A stretch of DNA of 12,356 nt from Spirogloea muscicola (lineage: Eukaryota; Streptophyta; Zygnematophyceae; Spirogloeales; Spirogloeaceae): positions 1,400,035-1,412,390 of the forward strand of contig WELB01000004.1 in the NCBI GenBank assembly GCA_009602725.1. Reading direction: 5' to 3'. A model generated the notes under the pieces. That model saw only the letters and a list, made by a program, of their open reading frames with translations. It was not told where the DNA came from and did no database searches. Of the stretch, positions 1-5,807 are shown in pieces. Positions within the stretch are counted from its first letter, which is position 1, and every line of letters begins with the position of its first letter. The translations under genes were made by a program, and so were the position numbers.

Positions 1-139
1 TTTCTGCGACGTCGAGTGTCGACAGCGGGGGGGGGGGGGGCCGGGGGGCCGTTGAGAGCCAACGTCTGCCAGGGGGGCTGCCCGGCTTCAACGCGGCCGG
101 CTCCCTGGCCCGGTATTCGAGCGTCAGCTAGCGACCTTT
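1..139. other. Left edge with G-homopolymer tract, no gene
   Basis: This stretch has no supportable gene. It contains a run of 14 G (27-40) followed by CC and another six G (43-48). That could form G-quadruplex structures, or could be an assembly-edge artefact. The remainder is GC-rich unique-looking sequence leading into the first LINE-tail relic. Confidence 0.6.
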
Positions 140-145
140 ATGTCG

Positions 146-178
146 AGCACCTTCTATGTGCTGACTCGTGGTTACTGA
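146..178 (+). pseudogene. LINE C-terminal tail relic, copy 1
   Basis: Read in frame, the sequence ends Ser-Thr-Phe-Tyr-Val-Leu-Thr-Arg-Gly-Tyr followed by TGA (176-178). It matches the C-terminal peptide seen at 1524, 1704, 2142, 4795 and 5019. No longer ORF precedes it, so it is the extreme 3' coding end of a truncated element. Assignment to a LINE is inference from copy 1524-1568, which lies just after an SVSLQRS domain. Confidence 0.5.
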
Positions 179-182
179 GCGG

Positions 183-275
183 GTCAGCTTAGCAGCAGGT
201 GACGTACATTTGTCCAATGTGCTTGCCTTTGTACTTGGCCACACATGGCCTCCCCATCTCTTAATATACACGCAT
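183..275 (+). repeat. Long direct repeat, left copy
   Basis: The segment starting GTCAGCTTAGCAGCAGGTGA aligns with 5503-5590 along most of its length by eye (shared blocks GTCAGCTTAGC.GCAGGTGA.GTACA, GTGCTT.CC, TTGGCCAC..A.GGCC). It sits directly after the copy 1 stop codon, so it may be 3'UTR of one LINE subfamily. The two copies are diverged, with small indels, so they are not fresh LTRs. Confidence 0.6.
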
Positions 276-308
276 TCCCTGGCCCAGGTCTTCCGGATGA
301 GAAGAAAG

Positions 309-361
309 GGCTCGCCCATTGAGGATAGGGGCTGGACAAGCCAGCCCAAAAAAGAATGAAC
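309..361 (-). repeat. 3'UTR-like hairpin module, copy 1
   Basis: On the minus strand this reads GTTCATTCTT, then GGGCTGG-loop-CCAGCCC (stem arms 329-335 and 341-347), then CCTATCCTCAATGGGCGAGC. It is the same module as 651-705 and 2062-2112, with near-identical flanks. Confidence 0.75.
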
Positions 362-650
362 AAAGAACGAGAAGGGGGCCAGAGGAAGCCAGAGGAAGCG
401 CTAAGAAACCAAAGCACACAAAGAGAGAGAAGGCGCGCGGGGCGCATGAATTGAAAGGGAGGCCAATTCAAGCCAATACATTGTTCAGGCAAAGTCGAGT
501 GCAGACTAAATAATGCTACATAATACGGAGACCTAATCTAAGGTACCTAAGATGACATTAGTACCCACGGGTGAGCACAAACAAATCTGACAAGCTAACT
601 TGGGGAGCTGGAGCGCCGCCACGAAAGCCGGAGGCCTGACTTAGAAGAAA
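362..650. other. Spacer between two hairpin modules, no gene
   Basis: Purine-rich sequence on the plus strand (GAGAAGGGGGCCAGAGGAAGCC and similar), followed by AT-richer sequence around 500-600. No coding signal or RNA gene was recognised. It may be more 3'UTR of minus-strand element copies. Confidence 0.5.
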
Positions 651-705
651 GTGCTCGCCCATTGAGAATAGGGGCTGGAACAACCAGCCCGAAAAAGAAT
701 GAACA
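651..705 (-). repeat. 3'UTR-like hairpin module, copy 2
   Basis: On the minus strand it contains stem arms 672-678 and 684-690 (GGGCTGG/CCAGCCC), flanked by TTCATTCTTTTTC on one side and CAATGGGCGAGC on the other. It lies immediately 3' (minus sense) of the C-terminal domain relic at 719-1005, which links the hairpin module to the tail of the retroelement. Confidence 0.75.
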
Positions 706-718
706 GAGTACGAGAAGG

Positions 719-1005
719 GGGAGCGCGCCCTGCACGTTGATGAAGAGCCAATGCTTGCGAGCGCTGCAAACTAAGCGAGAGCCGCATTCTATAATATGCA
801 ACTAAGGCCTGCGGAATGCTGGAGTGGCCCGAGCTGCCCCCCCGACTTCGACGACGCGCATCAACCAGCCGGGCCAGATGCTGGATCAGGGAGGACCATT
901 TCACGCCGTAGCCTCCATAGCTATCCATGGCACACGGGTAAAGATGGTCCCCTCGAGGATGATCATGGTAGTGCCGCTCCTTCTTGCGCTCCGAAGAAAG
1001 AAAGA
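719..1005 (-). pseudogene. LINE C-terminal domain relic, copy A
   Basis: Minus-strand translation is open from about 1005 to 719. It contains DHP-x2-D-x3-P-x-AMDSYGG, then W-x2-LIQHLAR, ARR, and finally RMRLSLSLQRS...RAG. A second fragment at 1103-1348 has the same motif order with only a small gap. In many RLE-type non-LTR reverse transcriptases, as I recall the family, a comparable block (a FVPFAxETFG-like stretch, a leucine-rich helix, LSVALQRGN) follows the endonuclease domain. That makes this the 3' coding end of a 5'-truncated element. It reads almost directly into hairpin module 2. No start codon context or full domain remains. Confidence 0.6.
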
Positions 1006-1102
1006 AAGCAGCTACAAATTACTCAGTAACCCCTGCTAAGCAGCCGCAAATCAGAGAGGCTAGGGTCTTGGAAGTGGGTCCCCTGGACAGGGCCAGAGGC
1101 AG

Positions 1103-1348
1103 CAGCGAGGTCCCGGCACGAAGGTGCAGCGCACGGGCCATGGACCTCTGCAGCGAGACGGCCAAGCGCATGCGATACACTTGCGCCAGCGACCCGGCTG
1201 CAGGAAAGTCTACCGGTTCACCATGGAAGCGACGGGCGATTGCGTGGCGGGCGAGCTGGTTAAGTAGCTCAAGCCACCGAGCGCCCAGTGCCCCATGGAT
1301 GTCAATTGCCAACGGGAAGAACTCGTCTTCCGGTGGATGGTCGGCTTA
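1103..1348 (-). pseudogene. LINE C-terminal domain relic, copy B
   Basis: The minus strand opens after a TAA near 1348. It reads DHPPEDEFFPLAIDIHG, then W-x-ELLNQLAR, ARR, and RMRLAVSLQRS...HLRAG. It is clearly paralogous to 719-1005, with about half the residues at key positions alike and the same spacing to within two residues. It faces copy C (1338-1485, plus strand) head to head, so part of an inverted pair. The reading frame continues to about 1019 without a recognisable tail peptide. Confidence 0.6.
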
Positions 1349-1485
1349 CTTGATCTCTTTTGCCCGAGCGGCGCAGGCGACCGCATACCCAGCCTTGGTG
1401 GCAGACTGGGCTGGGATGCGGCTCTCCGTGTCCCTCCAACGCTCCCTCGCCTATGCCGTCCACTCGCGTGCGGGCCGCGCTATCG
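1338..1485 (+). pseudogene. LINE C-terminal domain relic, copy C
   Basis: Plus-strand frame with W-x2-YLISFAR, then GMRLSVSLQRSLAYAVH-x-RAGRA. It matches copies A and B but lacks their upstream DHP...G part. Downstream, in a shifted frame, lies the tail peptide at 1524-1568. This physical order (SVSLQRS domain, then TRGY-stop) is what ties the repeated tail peptides to the same element family. Confidence 0.55.
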
Positions 1486-1523
1486 CGGCTGCTTCTGGGT
1501 CGCGTCTGGATGCATAATTTCCT

Positions 1524-1568
1524 GCGTCGAGCTACTCCGACCTGATGTTGCTCACCCGGGGGTATTGA
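1524..1568 (+). pseudogene. LINE C-terminal tail relic, copy 2
   Basis: Encodes Ala-Ser-Ser-Tyr-Ser-Asp-Leu-Met-Leu-Leu-Thr-Arg-Gly-Tyr then TGA. It is almost identical to copy 3, 180 bases downstream. It lies 40-90 bases after the copy C domain but in another frame, which implies an indel. Confidence 0.6.
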
Positions 1569-1647
1569 GCTTCCTGTGATTTCGTCGTGTCTTCTTCTCT
1601 AGCTGCCTAGCTGTGTGTTTTTTGTTTTTGTGTCTTTTGGCTTTTGA

Positions 1648-1690
1648 CATTGTCCATTCTTTCTGGGCTGGCTTTGCTGGCCCCCTTGAG
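1648..1690 (+). repeat. 3'UTR-like hairpin module, copy 3 (decayed)
   Basis: CATTGTCCATTCTTTCTGGGCTGGCTTTGCTGGCCC: the left arm (1665-1672) is intact but the right arm has two mismatches. The module lies about 100 bases after the copy 2 stop codon and just before copy 3, as expected for a 3'UTR. Confidence 0.65.
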
Positions 1691-1703
1691 TGCCTCCTTC
1701 CCT

Positions 1704-1748
1704 GCCTCGAGCTACTCGGACCTGATGTTGCTCACTCGCGGGTACTGA
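1704..1748 (+). pseudogene. LINE C-terminal tail relic, copy 3
   Basis: Encodes the same peptide as copy 2 (ASSYSDLMLLTRGY, then TGA at 1746-1748). Nothing coding precedes it except the previous 3'UTR-like module. This copy therefore retains only about 15 codons plus 3'UTR, in head-to-tail order with copy 2. Confidence 0.6.
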
Positions 1749-1819
1749 GCTTCCCTAGTATGTTGTCGTGATTGGTAGAGTAGAGGAGTCCTTCCTCGGC
1801 TTCTCATTCTTCGGCTTTG

Positions 1820-1878
1820 GACATTGTCCATTCTTTTTGGGCTGGCTTTGCCAGCCCCTCTTTCTTTATGGGCGAGCC
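1820..1878 (+). repeat. 3'UTR-like hairpin module, copy 4 (best preserved)
   Basis: A perfect 8-bp stem, GGGCTGGC (1839-1846) and GCCAGCCC (1850-1857), with a TTT loop. It is preceded by CATTGTCCATTCTTTTT and followed by CTCTTTCTTTATGGGCGAGCC. Confidence 0.8.
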
Positions 1879-1939
1879 TTCTTCCTTTCTCTATGGGTGC
1901 GCTCTTTCTTTTCTTTTGCCCCCAGTGGGAGTGCCACTT

Positions 1940-1958
1940 CTTCTGGAAGAATCTCACT
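1940..1958 (+). repeat. 19-base exact repeat, left copy
   Basis: CTTCTGGAAGAATCTCACT is repeated exactly at 5284-5302. Both copies lie close to a hairpin module, so it is probably another 3'UTR block of the element. Confidence 0.7.
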
Positions 1959-1975
1959 GTTCTTCGCAGTACCGG

Positions 1976-2030
1976 CATTGTCCATTCTTTGTGGGCTGGC
2001 TCTGCCAGCCACTCTTCTTTATGGGCGAGC
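1976..2030 (+). repeat. 3'UTR-like hairpin module, copy 5
   Basis: CATTGTCCATTCTTTGT, then GGGCTGGC (1993-2000), TCT, GCCAGCC (2004-2010), followed by ACTCTTCTTTATGGGCGAGC. It is a close sister of copy 4, differing at a few positions. Confidence 0.8.
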
Positions 2031-2061
2031 ACATTCTTTGTGCTTCCGGCCGTCAATTCGG

Positions 2062-2112
2062 TTCATTCTTTTTTGGGCTGGCTTTTCCAGCCCCTATCCT
2101 CAATGGGCGAGC
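2062..2112 (+). repeat. 3'UTR-like hairpin module, copy 6
   Basis: TTCATTCTTTTTT, GGGCTGG (2075-2081), loop, CCAGCCC (2087-2093), then CTATCCTCAATGGGCGAGCC. Its flanks match the inverted copies 1 and 2 better than copies 4 and 5, so at least two subfamilies are mixed here. Confidence 0.8.
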
Positions 2113-2141
2113 CCCCCTTTCGACAGGGTGATAGCTTCCCG

Positions 2142-2186
2142 GCAGCTAGTCTGTCGGATCTGAGGCTCCTCACTCGCACTTACTGA
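2142..2186 (+). pseudogene. LINE C-terminal tail relic, copy 4
   Basis: Encodes AASLSDLRLLTRTY then TGA (2184-2186). Similarity to copy 5 (4795-4836) continues past the stop codon, through GTGAT and ATCC. These two copies therefore bracket the RT ORF as a diverged direct repeat. Confidence 0.6.
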
Positions 2187-2215
2187 GTGATCCATCCTCC
2201 CCCTGTTTACCATAG

Positions 2216-2276
2216 CATCCTCAGGCCCCATGGCATCCTTAGGCCCCTGCATCGCCGGCGCTTCGCCCGGCGATGC
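2216..2276 (+). repeat. Short tandem repeat and strong hairpin at the RT ORF start
   Basis: A 17-base near-repeat (CATCCTCAGGCCCCATGG, 2216-2233; CATCCTTAGGCCCCTGC, 2234-2250) is followed by a perfect 10-bp inverted repeat: GCATCGCCGG (2249-2258), 8-base loop, CCGGCGATGC (2267-2276). The first ATG of the RT frame (2273) lies within the right arm, so the hairpin could affect translation initiation or mark the element's 5' end. Confidence 0.6.
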
Positions 2277-4756
2277 AGCGGATTGTCCGAGACCATCGGG
2301 ACGAGGCGGCCTGGAAGCAGTTCCTCCTCTTCCCCCCGGCTACTGCTCGGGCGCGTCCCCAACGACGGCCGCCGGCAGGGCCAGCAGCCCCTCCTGGAGC
2401 GCGTCCAGATGTTCGAGGGCGGCCAGTGGGAGGAGCTTCTGGCGCGCCACGATGCAGCGGTGGCCGCCTCGGCGGCAGACCATGGTGCCACGCGGGCCGC
2501 GCCAGCCGGGGCCGCCAATGTCCGCGGGCGCTACGCTTTGGCCATGCGGGCGAGTTATCCAGGGCGGTCCAGGCCCTGGACGACTAGGTGCTGGCGCCCA
2601 CCAACGCCGCCACGCGGCCGGCCCTGGACTCCCTGCACCCTCCGGCGCGCAACCCCCTGCCCCCGTGGCTGGACACCTTCACCCCGCTGGAGGAGGTGGT
2701 CCTCGACGCCGACGCCCTGCGGCAGGCCCTGCAGAGCAGCCGCCGCGCAGCCGCTGGAGGTCCTTCCCACATGCTCACCGAGCACCTCCGGGAAATCTTC
2801 TTGGAGGGGGACGCTGCCGACTTCGCGGCGCTCCACCAGGTGTGCCAGCTCCTCGCTCGCGACCAGGTCCCAGCCAGCATTCGGGACGTCCTGTGCGCCA
2901 GTACGCTGTTGGCGCTCAGCAAGGCCGGCGGAGGGGTCCGGCCCATCGCCATCGGGGAGGTACTCTACCGTCTGGTGGGGCGCGCACTCTGGCAACAGCA
3001 CGCGGGGCAGGCCCAAGCACACCTGGCGCCCCAGCAGTTTGGCGCGGGCCTGCGGAGCGGCGGCGAGACGGTCGTGCACGGCGTACGGGCCACCCTGGAC
3101 CTGCACCCCGAGTGGGTGGCCATGGCAGTCGATGTCCGCAATGCTTTCAATAGCGTTGATCGGGACGTCATTGCGGAGGAGCTGAGAGAGGCCTTCCCCA
3201 GCCTTCTACCCTTCTTCAGGCTGGGGTACGGTCAGCCAAGTGACCTGCTGTGGCGGACGGAGGGGGGAGCGGTGGAGACCCTCCACTCCACCAGGGGTGC
3301 ACGTCAAGGGGATCCACTCGCTGGATTCTACTACGCGCTGGCACACCACCGCGCGCTCCAGGCAACGGTCGCGGCTCACCCTGGCGTGCTGGTGCCGACG
3401 TACGCTGATGATACCACTCTGGTGGGACCGCCTGCGGACGTCGTGGCAGCCTTTGCTACCCTCTAGGTGCAGCTGGGCGCGATCGGCCTGGACATCAGGG
3501 CGGACAAGTGCAGCGCCTGGTCCCCCGCAGGTCCCCTGCCAGCCCACCTGGGCCTGCCCGTGGGCTGCCAGACACCGGCCGAGGGCCTCACTCTCCTCGG
3601 CGTCCCCCTGGGCGCACCTGCCTTCGTGGCGGAGCAGCTGCAGGGGCGGCTGCAGGACCACCTCCGGCCGGCGGCCCGCCTGCACACGCTGAACGACATG
3701 CAGCTGGCAACCGCCATGCTGACCCGGTGCATCCCGCAGCGGCCCCACTACCTGGCCCGCACCGTCCTTCTCTCACCGGCGGTGACGGCAGCGTATGAGG
3801 CCTTCGACACCGGCATTATGGCGGTCGCAGCCTCCCTCGTGCAGCACCCGGCGTTCCTCACCACCCAAGCTCCGCAGCTGCAGGCCAGCCTGCCCATCAG
3901 TCGTGGCGGCTTGGGATGCCGCTCAGTTGCCCGCGTCTGTGAGGCGGCCTTCCTCGGAAGCTGGGCGCAGGTGGCCGCCCCCATGTGTCAGAGGTTCCTC
4001 GTGCACGGACAACGCGCCCTGGAGCGGGCGGCAGCCGATGTGGAGACAGGCCAACTCCCCTTCCAAGTCGCCCTCGGCACTGCCCGCGACAGGCTCCTGC
4101 AGGTCCACCCCAACATGTCCGAGCAGACTGTTCCTTTCCGGCACCTCGCCCACACTCCAGACCTGCGTGCCCAGGCACGCTTCACGGCGTTGGTCGAGAA
4201 GGCGGCCTCTGACCAGGCGGTGGAGCTTCTCCCTCCGTCTGACATTCGCGGGCGTGCTCGGCTTCTCTCCGCCTCTTCCCCTGGGGCGGCGGCGTGGCTC
4301 CAAGCGCTCCCACTCTATGCAGCACTTACCATGCCAGACGAGGTCTACCGGACGGCGGTGCATCGGCTCTTGGGGCTCCTCTCTCCCTGCCTTGTGGGTG
4401 TCACACAGTGCGAGTGCGGCGCCCGGCACGCCGACCCTGCGGAGCTGGCCGCGCACATGCTCCGTTGCGCCCACGGAGGCGAGCGGACCGCTTCCCATGA
4501 TCTCCTGCGCGATGGTATGCAGGGGGTGTTTGCGGAGGCGGGCTTCAAGGTGGCGGTGGAGTGCTCCTCAGTCATGCCCATCCTGCTGGGCGAGGACGGC
4601 CGGTCGCACACGCGACGCGCCGACCTGGTCGCTATCCCGCCCGGCGGCGGTCCCCGCATCATCGCTGATGTGGTGACAACGGACAGCTACGACTCCGGCA
4701 ACCCCACCAGGTCGGCGTCGTTTGCAGGNTACTTGGCTATTCAGGCCCTTCAGTAG
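2252..4756 (+). pseudogene. Non-LTR retrotransposon reverse transcriptase, decayed
   Basis: One reading frame runs from an ATG at 2273 to TAG at 4754-4756. It copies element RNA into DNA at a nicked target (target-primed reverse transcription). Visible motifs are AFNSVD after catalytic Asp 3131-3133, RQGDPL (3302-3319), YADD (3401-3412), a Cys/His cluster C-x-C-x12-H-x3-C (4409-4468), and RRADLVAI followed by IIADVV near 4610-4675, which resembles a restriction-like endonuclease core. Breaks: in-frame TAG at 2585-2587 and 3464-3466. Conserved-looking N-terminal sequence (MFEGGQWEELLARHDAA) lies in another frame between about 2340 and 2540, implying two compensating indels, the first near a C6 run. 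The post-endonuclease domain seen at 719-1485 is missing. One ambiguous base lies at 4729. The RT assignment is firm; the clade (RLE-bearing, R2/CRE/NeSL-like) is inference. Confidence 0.85.
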
Positions 4757-4794
4757 CTGCAGCCTCTAGCTTTCGTCTAGGGGAATGCTATCCG

Positions 4795-4836
4795 GCGGCT
4801 AGTCTATCTGACTTGCGGCTGCTAAGTAGAGGTTAC
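4795..4836 (+). pseudogene. LINE C-terminal tail relic, copy 5 (stop lost)
   Basis: Encodes AASLSDLRLLSRGY, but the expected TGA reads TTG, so the stop is mutated. It starts 39 bases after the end of the RT frame and may be that element's own C-terminus after deletion of the intervening domain. Confidence 0.55.
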
Positions 4837-4914
4837 TTGGTGATTATCCTACATTGTACTCGCTTAAGTATCTCTTTCAGCGCTTTTCTGCCCTTGTGGA
4901 CCTTGTCAAGTGCT

Positions 4915-4957
4915 TTCCGGGTCGCTATTCACAGCCCTTGTTCCCGATGGAAGAGCT
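4915..4957 (+). repeat. 3'UTR-like hairpin module, copy 7 (decayed)
   Basis: TCACAGCCC followed by TTGTTCCCGATGGAAGAGC aligns with the right arm plus ATGGGCGAGC of the better copies. The left arm has been lost. Confidence 0.45.
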
Positions 4958-5018
4958 CACTTCTTCACTACACACTCCATTCCTTTGGCTACAGACAGGG
5001 GACCCGCTACTATTGGAG

Positions 5019-5060
5019 ACTATTTCCTCTGACCTGCGGCCGCTCAACAAGGGATACTGA
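5019..5060 (+). pseudogene. LINE C-terminal tail relic, copy 6
   Basis: Encodes TISSDLRPLNKGY then TGA (5058-5060). It is more diverged than copies 2-5 but keeps the SDLR...GY-stop pattern and is followed by a decayed hairpin module. Confidence 0.5.
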
Positions 5061-5089
5061 GCAGCTTGCAGCCACTTCATTTGCTGCGT

Positions 5090-5137
5090 GGTTTGGAAGA
5101 GCCGACTTTCACAGCCCTCGCCCCCTTGGGAAGAGCA
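5090..5137 (+). repeat. 3'UTR-like hairpin module, copy 8 (decayed)
   Basis: CTTTCACAGCCCTCGCCCCC followed by TTGGGAAGAGC resembles copy 7 and the right half of the intact module. Confidence 0.4.
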
Positions 5138-5145
5138 ACGTGCTT

Positions 5146-5178
5146 TCCTTCTCTAGACTGCTGTATTGGGGATATTGA
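5146..5178 (+). pseudogene. LINE C-terminal tail relic, copy 7 (weak)
   Basis: Encodes SFSRLLYWGY then TGA (5176-5178). Only the RLL..GY-stop end matches the other tails. Position and spacing support it more than sequence does. Confidence 0.35.
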
Positions 5179-5247
5179 GCATATCTCGTGGCCACTTGAG
5201 TCGCTGTGTGTATGAACGCTTTTCCGGCCCCTTCTGACTTTATTCAG

Positions 5248-5302
5248 TCCTTTTTCTGGGCTGGCTAACACAGCCATCGCCCTCTTCTGGAAGAATCTCA
5301 CT
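5248..5302 (+). repeat. 3'UTR-like hairpin module, copy 9, with 19-base exact repeat
   Basis: CAGTCCTTTTTCTGGGCTGGC (left arm 5258-5265) with a degraded right arm (ACAGCC). It is followed by CTTCTGGAAGAATCTCACT (5284-5302), identical to 1940-1958. Confidence 0.6.
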
Positions 5303-5502
5303 ATCTTTGTGCTTCCTGGCTCAAGAAATACGGGCCCCCGCGTAAGTTCCATCCCACTTCCGCAGTCAACGGCGGTGGTTAATGTGGGTTTAGGGCTTAC
5401 GAAAGCTGAGTGTAGGCTTTGTTGGGGCGTTCAAGTCGACAATCATATCTGAGAGCTAACGGAGTGGACGCCGGAGGTGGTCCTTCTAGTAGGCTGGTGA
5501 TC

Positions 5503-5590
5503 GTGTCAGCTTAGCGGCAGGTGATGTACACCTGTCAACGTGCTTCCCTTAATATTTGGCCACTAAGGCCCTCCATTACTAATACACAGT
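5503..5590 (+). repeat. Long direct repeat, right copy
   Basis: Diverged copy of 183-275, starting GTCAGCTTAGCGGCAGGTGA. It is the last element-like sequence before the NMD3 promoter/5'UTR region and so may mark the edge of the repeat pile. Confidence 0.6.
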
Positions 5591-5597
5591 CCACTAC

Positions 5598-5807
5598 CTA
5601 CCGACGACGGCGGCGGCGGCTGCGGAGGCGGCGGCTCCGGCGGCGCCAGAAGCGTTGTTGGCTGCGGCGGCGGCAGCGGCGGCGGCGGTGGCGGGGGCGG
5701 CAGTGGAGGGGCGCGGTGCTGACAAAGAGGCGCCGGCAAGAGCGGACAGGAGAGGCGGTGGCAGCTGAGGAGCTCGGGGCGCCGCCAAACGCGGCGGCGA
5801 CGGCGCC
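5598..5807 (+). promoter_or_regulatory. CGG-rich tract, presumed NMD3 promoter/5'UTR
   Basis: Dense GGC/CGG triplets (strongest at 5605-5705) run up to the NMD3 ATG. CpG-rich triplet tracts are plausible 5'UTR or promoter sequence in GC-rich algae. No TATA box or transcription start could be placed. Long ORFs through this tract on both strands are low-complexity Arg/Ala/Gly shadows. Confidence 0.4.

Larger units (their letters stand above)
4757..5600 (+). mobile_element. Downstream pile of degraded LINE 3' ends
   Basis: No intact gene. The region contains three tail-peptide relics (4795, 5019, 5146), three hairpin modules in different stages of decay, the 19-base exact repeat copy (5284-5302) and the right copy of the long direct repeat (5503-5590). 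From about 5340 to 5500 I see nothing recognisable. All relics point the same way as the RT ORF. Confidence 0.6.

Noticed and set aside
984-1517. 177-residue plus-strand ORF as one gene
   Set aside because: Its first part is antisense to relic B and only its end (from about 1338) is real relic C. The ORF is a chance fusion across an inverted junction.
1768-2186. Three overlapping plus-strand ORFs of 104-131 residues
   Set aside because: They read through the hairpin modules (repeated FWAG..SP...WAS strings) in different frames. Only the last 15 codons of one match the conserved tail peptide.
2555-4662. Several long minus-strand ORFs opposite the RT
   Set aside because: They are antisense to well-supported RT/zinc-knuckle coding sequence, are low-complexity Arg/Gly/Ala/Pro rich and match no domain. 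Long antisense ORFs are common in very GC-rich coding DNA.
5388-5396. Telomere-like GTTTAGGG
   Set aside because: Only one unit is present; no tandem array, so no evidence for a telomere.
183-5590. LTR retrotransposon with the direct repeats as LTRs
   Set aside because: The repeats are short, diverged and lack TG...CA ends. The RT is non-LTR in type, and no integrase, protease or gag was seen.
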